NCBI RefSeq assembly: GCF_044466355.1
Contig: NZ_JBITMQ010000003.1
Span: forward strand, 1-64,000
From: Actinophytocola sp044466355
GTDB taxonomy: Bacteria; Actinomycetota; Actinomycetes; Mycobacteriales; Pseudonocardiaceae
Direction of reading: 5' to 3'
DNA length: 64,000 nt
Position numbers and translations under genes: made by a program. Every line of letters starts with the position of its first letter. The stretch's first letter is position 1. The notes under the pieces are model-generated. The model was given only the letters and a program-made list of their open reading frames with translations, did not search any database and was not told the DNA's origin. Positions 49,161 to 58,049 of this stretch are shown piece after piece.

Positions 49161-49748
49161 ACGCGTCGTCGGATCGGGATCATGGGTGGCACCTTCGATC
49201 CCGTGCACCACGGGCACCTCGTTGCCGCCAGCGAGGTCCAGGCCAAGTTCGACCTCGACGAGGTGATCTTCGTGCCGACGGGGCAGCCCTGGCAGAAGAG
49301 CAACCGGAAGGTCAGCGCCGCCGAGGACCGCTACCTCATGACGGTGATCGCCACGGCGTCCAACCCGCGCTTCTCGGTCAGCAGAGTGGACGTCGAGCGC
49401 GGCGGCACCACCTACACGATCGACACGCTCCACGACCTGCGCGAGATCCACCCGGACGCCGAGCTGTTCTTCATCACAGGCGCGGACGCTCTGGAGCAGA
49501 TCCTGTCCTGGCGGCAGGCGGCGGAACTGTTCTCGCTCGCCCATTTCGTCGGCGTGACCAGGCCCGGCTACCGGCTGGACAGCCGTCACCTGCCCGCCGG
49601 TTCGGTAAGTCTCATCGACGTGCCCGCGATGGCGATATCCTCGACAGCGTGCCGTGAACGGGTCGCTTCCGGCCTCCCGGTGTGGTACCTGGTTCCCGAC
49701 GGCGTGGTCCAGTACATCAGCAAGAGGGACCTGTACCGGGAGGCTTAA
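49158..49748 (+). CDS. nadD: Nicotinate-nucleotide adenylyltransferase
   Basis: This 196-aa nucleotidyltransferase has GIMGGTFDPVHHGHLVAA (GxFxPxHxGH) at residues 7-24 and, near the C-terminus, ISSTACRERVASGLPVWYLVPDGV (ISST-x-IR-like motif). It makes NaAD from NaMN and ATP in NAD biosynthesis. It opens the run nadD-rsfS-gpgP-octT-degV found in mycobacteria and relatives. Confidence 0.97.
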   Translation: MTRRRIGIMGGTFDPVHHGHLVAASEVQAKFDLDEVIFVPTGQPWQKSNRKVSAAEDRYLMTVIATASNPRFSVSRVDVERGGTTYTIDTLHDLREIHPDAELFFITGADALEQILSWRQAAELFSLAHFVGVTRPGYRLDSRHLPAGSVSLIDVPAMAISSTACRERVASGLPVWYLVPDGVVQYISKRDLYREA

Positions 49749-49814
49749 CCCGGTTGGCCTCCGCACGGGTACTCTCTCAGGGTTGAACTGCCGCTTTGAC
49801 GAACGAGGAGTGAC

Positions 49815-50216
49815 GTGGCCGCTACGCACGACGCACGCGAGTTGGCGCTGGTCGCCGCCAATGCGGCAGCTGACAAGAAGGCCAGCGACGTGATCGTGCT
49901 GGACGTGTCGGACCAGCTGGTCATCACGGACTGCTTCGTGATCGCCTCGGCGCCGAACGAGCGGCAGGTCGGCGCCATCGTCGACAACGTCGAGGAGAAG
50001 ATGCGCGCGGCGGGCACGAAGCCGGTGCGCCGCGAGGGCGCACGTGAAGGCCGCTGGGTGCTGCTCGACTTCGTCGACGTGGTGGTACACGTGCAGCACG
50101 CCGAGGAACGCGCCTTCTACGGCCTCGAGCGGCTGTGGAAGGACTGCCCGCGCATCGAGTTCGTCCCGGACGGGATGCCGGCCGAGACGAACGGTACCGA
50201 GGGCGGTCCGACGTGA
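49815..50216 (+). CDS. rsfS: Ribosomal silencing factor RsfS
   Basis: This 133-aa protein of the RsfS/Iojap family has ASDVIVLDVSDQLVITDCFVIASAPNERQVGAI and EGRWVLLDFVDVVVHVQHAEERAFYGLERLW. It binds ribosomal protein L14 and prevents subunit joining during starvation. GAGGAG precedes the GTG at 49815. Its stop overlaps the following phosphatase start (GTGA). Confidence 0.97.
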   Translation: MAATHDARELALVAANAAADKKASDVIVLDVSDQLVITDCFVIASAPNERQVGAIVDNVEEKMRAAGTKPVRREGAREGRWVLLDFVDVVVHVQHAEERAFYGLERLWKDCPRIEFVPDGMPAETNGTEGGPT

Positions 50217-50827
50217 CACTGCGCCGGCTCGTCCTGTGGCGACATGGCGAGACCGACTACAACGCGTCGAGCCGGATGCAGGGCCAGCTGGATTCGGTGC
50301 TCACCGACGTGGGGCGCAACCAGGCCAAGTTCGCGGTACCGGCGCTGGCCAGGTTCTCGCCGGACGTCGTCGTCGCGTCGGACCTGAAACGGGCCACGGA
50401 CACCGCGACGATCTTCACCGAGACCACCGGCGTGCCGCTGCGGTTCGACAAGCGGCTGCGGGAGACGCACCTCGGCCTCTGGCAGGGCATGACCGGTCCC
50501 GAGGTCGACGAGCAGTGGCCGGGCGCGCGGCAGGTCTGGCAGACCGACCCGACCTGGACACCGCCGGGTGGCGAGGCTCGGGTCGAGGTCGCCGCGCGTG
50601 CCGCCGAGGTGGTCGCGGACCTCGACCAGTCCACTGAGGACACGGCGGTCCTGTGTGCACACGGTGGGCTGATCACGGCGCTGACCGGGCACCTCCTCGA
50701 GTTGCCGGTCACCACCTGGGCGAAGCTGGGCGGCATCGGGAACTGCCACTGGGTGGTGCTCGCGCGCCGCGCCACGAGCGGTCTGGCGTGGCGCCTGATC
50801 GTGTACAACGCCGGCATCACCGGCTGA
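50213..50827 (+). CDS. gpgP: Histidine phosphatase, likely glucosyl-3-phosphoglycerate phosphatase
   Basis: This 204-aa protein has the phosphatase signature LWRHGETDYN (phosphohistidine His near 11), the second His in AHGGLITAL and the RETHLGLWQG segment. The family is broad. The gene stands directly after rsfS and before an SGNH enzyme, exactly as M. tuberculosis Rv2419c (GpgP) does, so glucosylglycerate synthesis is the best inference. It begins in the overlap with rsfS. Confidence 0.8.
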   Translation: MTLRRLVLWRHGETDYNASSRMQGQLDSVLTDVGRNQAKFAVPALARFSPDVVVASDLKRATDTATIFTETTGVPLRFDKRLRETHLGLWQGMTGPEVDEQWPGARQVWQTDPTWTPPGGEARVEVAARAAEVVADLDQSTEDTAVLCAHGGLITALTGHLLELPVTTWAKLGGIGNCHWVVLARRATSGLAWRLIVYNAGITG

Positions 50828-50833
50828 CCCGCC

Positions 50834-51553
50834 TTGACGACCCTGCTGGTGTTCGGGGACTCGCTGAGCTTCCACGGACCGGATGGCGCCTATCCAGCCG
50901 ACGACGAGCGGCTGTGGCCCAACCGTGCCGCCGCCGCCCTGAACGGTCAGGCAGAGCTGTTCGCGCGACCGGGCTGGACTGCCCGGGACGCGTTCTGGGC
51001 GCTCACCAGCGATCCGAAGGTGTGGGCACAGCTGCCCAAAGCCGACGTGCTGGTGCTCGCGGTCGGCAGTATGGACACCCTGCCTTCACCACTGCCCACC
51101 TACCTGCGTGAAGGCCTGCGTTACCTGCGTCCCGACCCGCTGCGCCGGTGGGCGCGGGACCGGTACGTCGCCGCCCAGCCGTGGCTGGCCAGGGCCTTTC
51201 GCGGTCGTCCGGTGGCGCTGCCGCCCGCGCTGACCGTCCGCTACCTGGACCGGGTGCTCGGGTCGATCCGTGCGTTGCGGCCCGACCTGCCTGCCGTGGG
51301 CGTCCTGCCACCGGTGCACAAGTCCAGCTCGTACGGCTTCGTGCACACCGGACGGGTCACCGGAGCCGCTGCGATCCAGGCATGGGGCGACGCGGCCGGC
51401 GTGCCGCTACTGGACCTGGCGTCGCTGGTCGGCGAGCACGTGCTGGGCGGCCGGGGCAACCCGGACGGCATGCACTGGGGCTGGGAGGCGCACGAGCGCG
51501 TGGGCGAGGCCCTGGCCGACGCGGCCGGTGCGCTGCTCGACCGGCCGCGATGA
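50834..51553 (+). CDS. octT: SGNH-type acyltransferase, OctT-like (diglucosylglycerate octanoyltransferase)
   Basis: This 239-aa SGNH/GDSL-fold protein has a GDSLSFHGPDG nucleophile block (Ser near 10), a GSMDT block III and a C-terminal DGMHWGWEAHE block with Asp and His. M. tuberculosis Rv2418c, in the same gene position after gpgP, is the diglucosylglycerate octanoyltransferase OctT. The assignment here is by order and fold. The start is a TTG at 50834, 6 bp after the phosphatase stop, with no strong ribosome site. Confidence 0.7.
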   Translation: MTTLLVFGDSLSFHGPDGAYPADDERLWPNRAAAALNGQAELFARPGWTARDAFWALTSDPKVWAQLPKADVLVLAVGSMDTLPSPLPTYLREGLRYLRPDPLRRWARDRYVAAQPWLARAFRGRPVALPPALTVRYLDRVLGSIRALRPDLPAVGVLPPVHKSSSYGFVHTGRVTGAAAIQAWGDAAGVPLLDLASLVGEHVLGGRGNPDGMHWGWEAHERVGEALADAAGALLDRPR

Positions 51554-51576
51554 CGGTCGTTTCCCCGCCGACAACG

Positions 51577-51592
51577 TAGGCTCCCGACCGTG
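51577..51592 (+). promoter_or_regulatory. Leaderless promoter of degV
   Basis: A TAGGCT -10 box (51577-51582) lies 7 bp before the GTG start at 51590; no ribosome binding site is present. Confidence 0.45.
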
Positions 51593-52447
51593 CCGGTCGC
51601 CGTGGTCACCGATTCGAGTGCGTACCTGCCGGATGGCTTCGCCAACCGGCATGCGGTGCACGTCGTGCCGCTGCACGTGCTGATCGACGACCGGTCCGGG
51701 CTGGACGGCGTCGACTTCGGGCCGGTCGAGGTGGCGACCGCGCTGTCCGGCAGGCACACGGTGACGACCTCCCGGCCCAACCCGGACGAGTTCGTGCGGA
51801 CCTACCGGCGGCTGCTCGACGACGGGGCGGAGGGCATCGTGTCGGTGCACCTCTCCCGGGAGCTGTCCGGGACCTGGGAGTCGGCGCGGTTGGCGGCCCA
51901 GGAGGTCGGGGTTGACCGGGTCCGGGTCGTCGACTCACGGACGACGGTCATGGGGCTGGGCTTCGCGGTGCTGCGTGCCGCGACGGTGGCGGCGGCCGGC
52001 GGCACGGGTGAGTCGGTGGAGGAGGCCGCGGTGGCGGCGGCCGTGCGAACCACAGCGTTCTTCATGGTCGAAACCCTCGAGTACCTGCGCAGAGGTGGGC
52101 GGATCGGGTCGGCTGCCGCGTTCTTCGGCACGGCTCTCGCGGTGAAGCCGGTGTTGCACGTGAAGGACGGTCACATCGTGCCGTTGGAGAAGGTGCGCAC
52201 CACGAACCGGGCGGTCGCCCGCCTCGTTGACCTGGCAGAACAGGCCACCGCGGCCAGCGGGTCGGACGGTGTCGAACTGGCGGTGCACCACCTGGCCGCC
52301 CACGACCGGGCGGTCGAGCTCGCGACGCGGCTGGACGAGCGGATCTCCCCGTCGTCGGGGTGTCTGGTGTCGGAGCTCGGTGCGGCGATCGGCGCGCACA
52401 CCGGTCCGGGCATGCTCGCGGTCGTCGTGTGCCCGGTCGACCGCTGA
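51590..52447 (+). CDS. degV: DegV-family fatty-acid-binding protein
   Basis: This 285-aa protein of the DegV fold starts AVVTDSSAYLP, has TTSRPNPDEFVRTYRRLLDDGAEGIVSVHLSRELSGTW and the loop FFMVETLEYLRRGGRIGSAAAFFGTALAVKPVLHVKDGHI. Family members bind a fatty acid between two domains and in other bacteria pass it to fatty-acid kinase. It is the counterpart of Rv2417c in this block. Confidence 0.93.
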   Translation: MPVAVVTDSSAYLPDGFANRHAVHVVPLHVLIDDRSGLDGVDFGPVEVATALSGRHTVTTSRPNPDEFVRTYRRLLDDGAEGIVSVHLSRELSGTWESARLAAQEVGVDRVRVVDSRTTVMGLGFAVLRAATVAAAGGTGESVEEAAVAAAVRTTAFFMVETLEYLRRGGRIGSAAAFFGTALAVKPVLHVKDGHIVPLEKVRTTNRAVARLVDLAEQATAASGSDGVELAVHHLAAHDRAVELATRLDERISPSSGCLVSELGAAIGAHTGPGMLAVVVCPVDR

Positions 52448-52588
52448 ACCTTCCATTCTCCCGCGACGCACCGACAATTCGCGGCCGACATCCGTTCGCC
52501 ACGGGCAGTTGTCCACAGCCCTCCGACTTGTCCACAGCGAACGCCCATCGGCCCGCCCGTCCGCTCGCTCCCGCATATCGTCGAACCC

Positions 52589-53416
52589 GTGATCGAAACG
52601 ACTGCACGCCGCGAGCGCAGAACTGACGAGACCCGGCACCGGCTCGCGAGCCTGATGGACCAGGCACGCGCCGAACCGCAGGCGGAGCCAGCCGAGCTGC
52701 CGCCGGATCAGGGGTGGGAGGACGTCTCGGCGGACCCACCCGACCCGCCACCGCGTGAGCCGTGGTGGCGGCGCGGCCGCGCGGGCCGGTTGGTGGCGGA
52801 GTGGACGCCCGAGTCGGCCGGTGCTCGTCGGCGGAAGCTGGCCGTCGCCGTGGTCGGCGGGCTCGTGCTCGCCGTCATGATCGCCCTCGGTGTCGCGGTG
52901 ACATCGGGCGGCACAGGTGGCACGGAGCACGAGCCGCCGCCGGTGCTGCCGGTCGCGGCGGCGAACGAGTCCGAGGAGACGACCGAGACGTCCATCGTGG
53001 TCAGTGTGGTGGGGCGGGTCGCCCGGCCCGGTCTGGTCACGCTGTCGCAGGGCGCACGCGTGGCTGATGCCCTGCGCGTGTCCGGCGGGCCGGTGGCCGG
53101 CGCCGATCTCGGCGCGCTCAACCTCGCCCGCAAGCTCGCCGACGGAGAACAGATCTACGTCGGCGTGCCACCGCCGCCCGGGGCCGAACCGGTGAGCGGG
53201 GCGACGGCACCCGGCGAGCCGGCGAAGATCGACCTGAACTCGGCCACGTTGACCGACCTCGACACGTTGCCGGGGGTGGGACCGGTGACCGCGCAGAGCA
53301 TTGTGGACTGGCGCACCGAGCACGGCCGGTTCGACAGCGTCGACCAGCTGCGGGAGATCGACGGCATCGGGCCGAGCCGCTTCGCGAAGCTCCAGGACCT
53401 GGTCGTCACGCGATGA
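52589..53416 (+). CDS. comEA: ComEA-type DNA-binding protein
   Basis: This is a 275-aa protein. A cytoplasmic disordered N-terminus is followed by one transmembrane helix (LAVAVVGGLVLAVMIALGVAV, about residues 84-104), a SLBB-like domain (VVSVVGRVARPGLVTLSQGARVADALRVSGG) and a C-terminal helix-hairpin-helix pair (IDLNSATLTDLDTLPGVGPVTAQSIVDWR ... IDGIGPSRFAKLQ). It binds double-stranded DNA outside the membrane for uptake, acting with ComEC, whose gene overlaps its stop. Confidence 0.93.
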   Translation: MIETTARRERRTDETRHRLASLMDQARAEPQAEPAELPPDQGWEDVSADPPDPPPREPWWRRGRAGRLVAEWTPESAGARRRKLAVAVVGGLVLAVMIALGVAVTSGGTGGTEHEPPPVLPVAAANESEETTETSIVVSVVGRVARPGLVTLSQGARVADALRVSGGPVAGADLGALNLARKLADGEQIYVGVPPPPGAEPVSGATAPGEPAKIDLNSATLTDLDTLPGVGPVTAQSIVDWRTEHGRFDSVDQLREIDGIGPSRFAKLQDLVVTR

Positions 53417-55830
53417 TCAGCGGGTGGGGGCTCGAGGTCGGCGGCAGACAGGACTGGCGGCTGGTGCCCGCGGCGCTCGTGGTGTGGCCCGCCACGATGG
53501 CGGGGCTGCTGCTCGGCTGGTGGTGGACTGCCGTCGCCGGGCTCGTCGGAGTCGCCGTGGGCGTCGTGGTGCTGGTCCGGTTCCGTGGGCGTTCGGCACT
53601 CGCTCGGTGGTGGTGCCGGGGCATGGCCTGGTCGTTGCTCGTGTGCGGCCTGCTGGTGACGTTGGCCGGCACGGTGCGGCTGCGCGCCGTCGCCGAGGAC
53701 CCGATCCGGGCGCTGGCGGGCGCGGGTGCGTCGGCGGTCGTCCGGGTCGAGGTCACCGAACGGCCGAAGCCGGTGTTCTCGGCCGGGTTCGGCGGGCAGC
53801 AGGGTGGCGTCTGGTCGGTGGTGGTGCCGGCCCGGGTGGTGAGCGCGGTGGTTGCTGGCCGTCCTGTGGACTCCACGGGAGCGGTGGTGGTGATCGCGTC
53901 GGCCGACCGGTGGCGGGCACTGCTTCCTGGGCAGTTGGTGACCGCGACCGCGGCGATGGCGCCGGCCAAGCCGGGCGGCATGACGGTGGCGGTGCTGCGG
54001 GTACGGGGACCGCCGGAGGCGGTGACCGAGGCCCCGGTGTGGCAGCGGGTCGCGCAGACGCTGCGTGCCGGGCTGACGGACGCGGCGGCTGTGCTGGACC
54101 CGGAGCCGCGGGGGTTGCTGCCCGCGCTGGTGGTCGGCGACACGGACGAACTGCCGCAGCACGTGGTGGAGGAGTTCCAGGCGGCGGGGCTGGCGCATCT
54201 GCTAGCCGTGAGCGGTAGCAACCTGGCGATCGTCTGCGTGGCGGTGCTGCTGCTACTGCGAACGCTGCGCTGCGGGCCGAGGACCGCGGCCGCCGGGGCG
54301 ATGCTCGCCCTGGCCGGGTTCGTGGTGCTGGCGGGGCCTGAGCCGAGCGTGTTGCGTGCGGGCGTGATGGGAGCTGTCGGGCTGCTCGCGCTCGCCGTCG
54401 GGCGGCAGCGGGCGGCGTTGCCCGCGCTGGCCGTCGCGGTGATCGTGCTGGTGCTGTGGGACCCGGCGATGGCCGTGAGCATCGGGTTCGCGCTGTCGGT
54501 GCTTGCGACCGGCGGGCTCGTGCTGATCGCCCCGAGGTGGGCGGACCGGCTCGCGGCCCGGGGTGTGCCACGCGGGCTCGCCGAGGCGCTGGCCGTGCCC
54601 GCGGCCGCCCACCTCGTGACGGCGCCGGTGGTGGCTGGGTTCGCGGGCGAGGTCAGCCTCGTCGCGGTCGTCGCGAACCTGCTGGCCGCGCCGGTGGTCG
54701 CGCCGGCGACCGTGCTCGGCGTGCTGGCGGCCGTGGTCGCGCCGGTGACCTCGTGGCCGGCCGAGGTGCTGGTCCGGGTGGCCGGTCCGGAGGCGGAATG
54801 GCTGATCCTCGTCGCCCGGCACGCGTCCGGGGTGCCGGGTGCGGTGATCGGTTGGCCGGGCGGCTGGCTCGGCGGGGTGCTGCTCGCCGGATGCGTCGGC
54901 CTGCTGGTGGCGGCGTTGCGCAGACGGTGGCTGCGGACGCTCGTCGGTGTGCTGCTGACCGGGCTGCTGGTGGTCGTGGTGCCGTTGCGGGTGATCGCGC
55001 CGGGGTGGCCGCCGGACGGTTGGGCGGTCGTGGCGTGTGACGTCGGACAGGGTGACGCGCTGGTGCTCGCGACGGGTGACGCCGGTCGTGCGGTCGTGGT
55101 CGACACCGGGCCCGAGGCGGCGCCGTTGGACGGGTGTCTGGACCGGTTGGACGTCTCGCGGGTGCCGTTGGTGGTGCTGAGCCACCTGCACGCGGACCAC
55201 GTCGGTGGGCTGGACGCGGTGCTGGCGGACCGGGCGGTGGGCGCGGTGGGGCTCAGCAGGGCCCGGGAGCCGCGTTGGGCATGGGAGGAGGTACGGAGCA
55301 AGGCACATGAGGCAGGGGTGTCGGTGGTCCAGTTGACCGCTGGGCAGCGGCTGGCATGGCCTGAGCTGGTGATCGAGGTGTTGGCGCCCGATGAGGAGGA
55401 GGTGATGCCACGGGCGGAGTCGGACGGTACGGAGATCAACAACGCGTCGTTGGTGCTGCGGGCGACCACGCCTGCCGGGCGGGTGTTGCTGAGTGGGGAC
55501 GTGGAGCTGTCCGCGCAGGCGCGGTTGCTGGACGCGCGGGTGGACCTGTCCGCGGACGTGATCAAGGTGCCGCACCACGGCTCGCGGTACACCTCGCCGG
55601 AGCTGTTCTCGGCGGCACGGGCGAGGATCGCGCTGGTGAGTGTCGGGGCGGGGAACCGTTACGGGCATCCCAGCCCGTTCACGCTGCGGCTGCTGGCGCG
55701 GACTGGGGCTCTGGTGTTGCGGACCGACAAGGGCGGGGACACCGCGATCGTGGCGACGGAGGCCGGGCCGAAGGCGGTCACCCGTGGTGCGTCGCGGGCG
55801 CCGCCTGGGCGGGCCGCGAAACCTCCCTAG
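53413..55830 (+). CDS. comEC: ComEC/Rec2-type DNA uptake channel
   Basis: This 805-aa polytopic membrane protein has an N-terminal membrane part with an OB-like DUF4131 domain, a competence core with about ten helices (HLLAVSGSNLAIVCVAVLLLL and following), and a C-terminal metallo-beta-lactamase domain with SHLHADHVGGLDAV, an Asp in GDVELS and a later His in KVPHHGSRY. It passes one DNA strand through the membrane and may degrade the other. ATGA overlap with comEA indicates coupling. Confidence 0.94.
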   Translation: MISGWGLEVGGRQDWRLVPAALVVWPATMAGLLLGWWWTAVAGLVGVAVGVVVLVRFRGRSALARWWCRGMAWSLLVCGLLVTLAGTVRLRAVAEDPIRALAGAGASAVVRVEVTERPKPVFSAGFGGQQGGVWSVVVPARVVSAVVAGRPVDSTGAVVVIASADRWRALLPGQLVTATAAMAPAKPGGMTVAVLRVRGPPEAVTEAPVWQRVAQTLRAGLTDAAAVLDPEPRGLLPALVVGDTDELPQHVVEEFQAAGLAHLLAVSGSNLAIVCVAVLLLLRTLRCGPRTAAAGAMLALAGFVVLAGPEPSVLRAGVMGAVGLLALAVGRQRAALPALAVAVIVLVLWDPAMAVSIGFALSVLATGGLVLIAPRWADRLAARGVPRGLAEALAVPAAAHLVTAPVVAGFAGEVSLVAVVANLLAAPVVAPATVLGVLAAVVAPVTSWPAEVLVRVAGPEAEWLILVARHASGVPGAVIGWPGGWLGGVLLAGCVGLLVAALRRRWLRTLVGVLLTGLLVVVVPLRVIAPGWPPDGWAVVACDVGQGDALVLATGDAGRAVVVDTGPEAAPLDGCLDRLDVSRVPLVVLSHLHADHVGGLDAVLADRAVGAVGLSRAREPRWAWEEVRSKAHEAGVSVVQLTAGQRLAWPELVIEVLAPDEEEVMPRAESDGTEINNASLVLRATTPAGRVLLSGDVELSAQARLLDARVDLSADVIKVPHHGSRYTSPELFSAARARIALVSVGAGNRYGHPSPFTLRLLARTGALVLRTDKGGDTAIVATEAGPKAVTRGASRAPPGRAAKPP

Positions 55831-55885
55831 GACGTGCCGTGCCATGGGCGACGGCGTGCCGGGGCGGGTCGGCTAGCGTTGCCGG

Positions 55886-56452
55886 GTGTTCGACAAGCTG
55901 CGGAAAGCCATCCTCGGTGCGGACCTGCCCACTGAACCGGTGGTGGTCCGGATCCAGGATCCTCGGTTCGGCGTGTTCACGGTGACGGGTGCGTGGGATC
56001 CGCGCGTCGTCACGGTGCACGGGCCGTGGCCGGCGGTGGTGAGGTTGAGCGCACAGTTGCAACTGCCCGACGCGGTGAAACGACGGCTCGTGTGGCTTGC
56101 CCGGCCGCCGCGGATCGTGCCCAACGACCGGCACGCGGTGACGTTGACGGTCGACGGGCAGCCGGTGCCGCTGGACTGCGGGCGGCGTGCGATGCGCCGG
56201 GCGACGTTCAACGTCCGTGCCACCGTGGCGGGCCGGGAGTACCTGCTGCGTCACACAAGGCGGTGGCGGGCGCGGTTGGAGCGCAACGGCCAACCGGTGT
56301 CGCGACTGTCCACATCGGATCGTGGGGACACGGTGCACGCGGTGCACGAGCCAGGTGCCGACGTCGTCGACGCGACGGTGGGCGTTGCGCTCGGGTTGGT
56401 GCTCGGCGTTGGCGCGCCTGGGTTTCTGCGGAACCTGCTCGACGGGCTCTGA
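55886..56452 (+). CDS. Hypothetical protein, 188 aa
   Basis: This beta-strand-rich, arginine-rich protein (FGVFTVTGAWDPRVVTVHG, HAVTLTVDGQPVPL, FNVRATVAGREYLLRH) ends in a short hydrophobic C-terminal helix (VGVALGLVLGVGAPGFLRNLL) that could associate with the membrane. A TAGCGT box lies six bases before the GTG at 55886, consistent with leaderless expression. Family unknown; it lies between comEC and thrC. Confidence 0.65.
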   Translation: MFDKLRKAILGADLPTEPVVVRIQDPRFGVFTVTGAWDPRVVTVHGPWPAVVRLSAQLQLPDAVKRRLVWLARPPRIVPNDRHAVTLTVDGQPVPLDCGRRAMRRATFNVRATVAGREYLLRHTRRWRARLERNGQPVSRLSTSDRGDTVHAVHEPGADVVDATVGVALGLVLGVGAPGFLRNLLDGL

Positions 56453-56500
56453 CCACGCGTCTGGCCGGAGCCCGTCGAAGCAGGGTGTCGAGGGTGGGGC

Positions 56501-57760
56501 TCAGTCGGCCAGTGCCTGGCGGACGGCGTCCGCGGACGGCGGCACCGTCGCACGCGGGCCTACCTGGTCCTGTACAGCGTCGAGGGTCTTGAGGCCGTCA
56601 CCGGTGATGAGGAGGACGGTCTCGGCGTCGGGGTCGAGCTGGCCGGTCTCGATGAGCTTCTTGGCCGTGGCCACGGTGACGCCACCGGCGGTCTCGGCGA
56701 AGATGCCCTCGGTCCTGGCCAGCAGTCGGATGCCCGCGACGACCTCCTCGTCGGACACGTTCTCGACCGCGCCGCCCGTGCGGCGGACGACGTCGAGGAC
56801 GTACGGGCCGTCGGCCGGGGCGCCGATCGCGAGGGAACGGGCGATGGTGTCCGGCTTCACCGGCCTCACCACGTCGTGGCCCGCCTTGTACGCGGCGGCG
56901 ACCGGTGAGCAGCCCGTGGCCTGCGCGCCGAACACGCGGTAGGACTTGTCGTCGACGAGGCCGAGGCCCGCCAGCTCGCGGAAACCCTTGTCCACCTTGG
57001 TGAGCTGCGAACCCGACGCGACCGGCACGACCACCTGGTCGGGGAGGCGCCAACCGAGCTGCTCGGCGACCTCGTAGCCGAGGGTCTTCGAGCCCTCCGC
57101 GTAGTACGGCCGGACATTGACGTTCACGAACGCCCAGTCCTCGTGCTCGGCGGCGAGTTCGGTGGCGAGACGGTTCACGTCGTCGTAGTTGCCGTCGACG
57201 GCGATCAGTGCGCCGTCGTACACCGCCGTCGTCAGCACCTTCGCCCGTTCGAGGGAGGACGGGATCAGCACGACCGACTCCCATCCCGCGCGGGCGGCGG
57301 CCGCGGCGACCGCGTTCGCGAGGTTGCCGGTCGACGGGCACGCGAGCACCCGGAAACCGAGCTGTCGCGCGGCGGCGAGTGCGACGCCGACGACGCGGTC
57401 CTTGAAGGAGTGGGTCGGGTTGCCGGTGTCGTCCTTGACCCACAACGACTTCACACCGAGTGCGGCAGCGAGTCGGTCGGCCTTGACGAGCCGGGTGAGG
57501 CCGGGCTCGGTGTTGGGGTGTGTGTCCACATCGGACGGAACGGGCAGGAGCCCGCGGTAGCGCCAGATGGACTTGGGGCCCGCCTCGATCTCCGCTCGGG
57601 TGACGTCACCGAACTCGTAGGAGACCTCCAGCGGGCCGAAACACTCGGCACACGCGAACTCCGCGGCGAGCGGGATCTGGTTGCCGCACTCGCGGCAGGT
57701 CAGGGCACGGGCGGGCCCGAGGTCGAGCGTGGTGGTGCCGGCGTCGGCGGTGATCGTCAT
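56501..57760 (-). CDS. thrC: Threonine synthase
   Basis: This 419-aa PLP-dependent enzyme has an N-terminal zinc-ribbon-like part (LTCRECG, ACAECFG), the PLP lysine in NPTHSFKDRVVGVALA (about residue 117), the phosphate-binding CPSTGNLANAVAAA loop and GATCSPV-like later motifs. It converts O-phosphohomoserine to threonine. The ATG at 57760 follows GAGGAGAG. It is a single gene rather than part of a hom-thrC-thrB operon and sits behind a SAM riboswitch, which raises the possibility of a role tied to methionine supply. Confidence 0.9.
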   Translation of the reverse strand: MTITADAGTTTLDLGPARALTCRECGNQIPLAAEFACAECFGPLEVSYEFGDVTRAEIEAGPKSIWRYRGLLPVPSDVDTHPNTEPGLTRLVKADRLAAALGVKSLWVKDDTGNPTHSFKDRVVGVALAAARQLGFRVLACPSTGNLANAVAAAAARAGWESVVLIPSSLERAKVLTTAVYDGALIAVDGNYDDVNRLATELAAEHEDWAFVNVNVRPYYAEGSKTLGYEVAEQLGWRLPDQVVVPVASGSQLTKVDKGFRELAGLGLVDDKSYRVFGAQATGCSPVAAAYKAGHDVVRPVKPDTIARSLAIGAPADGPYVLDVVRRTGGAVENVSDEEVVAGIRLLARTEGIFAETAGGVTVATAKKLIETGQLDPDAETVLLITGDGLKTLDAVQDQVGPRATVPPSADAVRQALAD

Positions 57761-57773
57761 CGCGAGGTCTCTC

Positions 57774-57901
57774 CTCATCTGTCCCGCGTGCGGGTCGGAA
57801 TTGGCACCGTGGTCGTCGCCGTCCTCGCGGATGCGAATCGATGTGGCTGACGCCGGTTGCCGGGGCTTCTTCGGGCCGTTCCCTCTGCCCCTCTGGATGA
57901 G
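57774..57901 (-). promoter_or_regulatory. SAM-I (S-box) riboswitch before thrC
   Basis: Read on the minus strand, CTCATC (57896-57901) pairs with GATGAG (57774-57779) to form P1. Inside are the S-box landmarks AGAGGGGCAGAGGGAACGGC, the GGCCC/CCCCGGCAACC core and the late GTGCCAATTCC element, in the order of the SAM-I class. The thrC Shine-Dalgarno (GAGGAG, 57771-57776) shares bases with the 3' strand of P1, so SAM binding should close P1 and hide the ribosome site. Confidence 0.85.
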
Positions 57902-58049
57902 CGGTATGAAGTTGTCTTCCGGACACGTTACGGCACGACACCGTGACTCGGCCAATGTGAGGTCCATCATTCGAGAGCGGTTTCATCCGTTCTCGACGTC
58001 GTGGCGTGCCCGCCGACCCGGCAGCGGCGGGTGATGCGAGGATGGCGGT

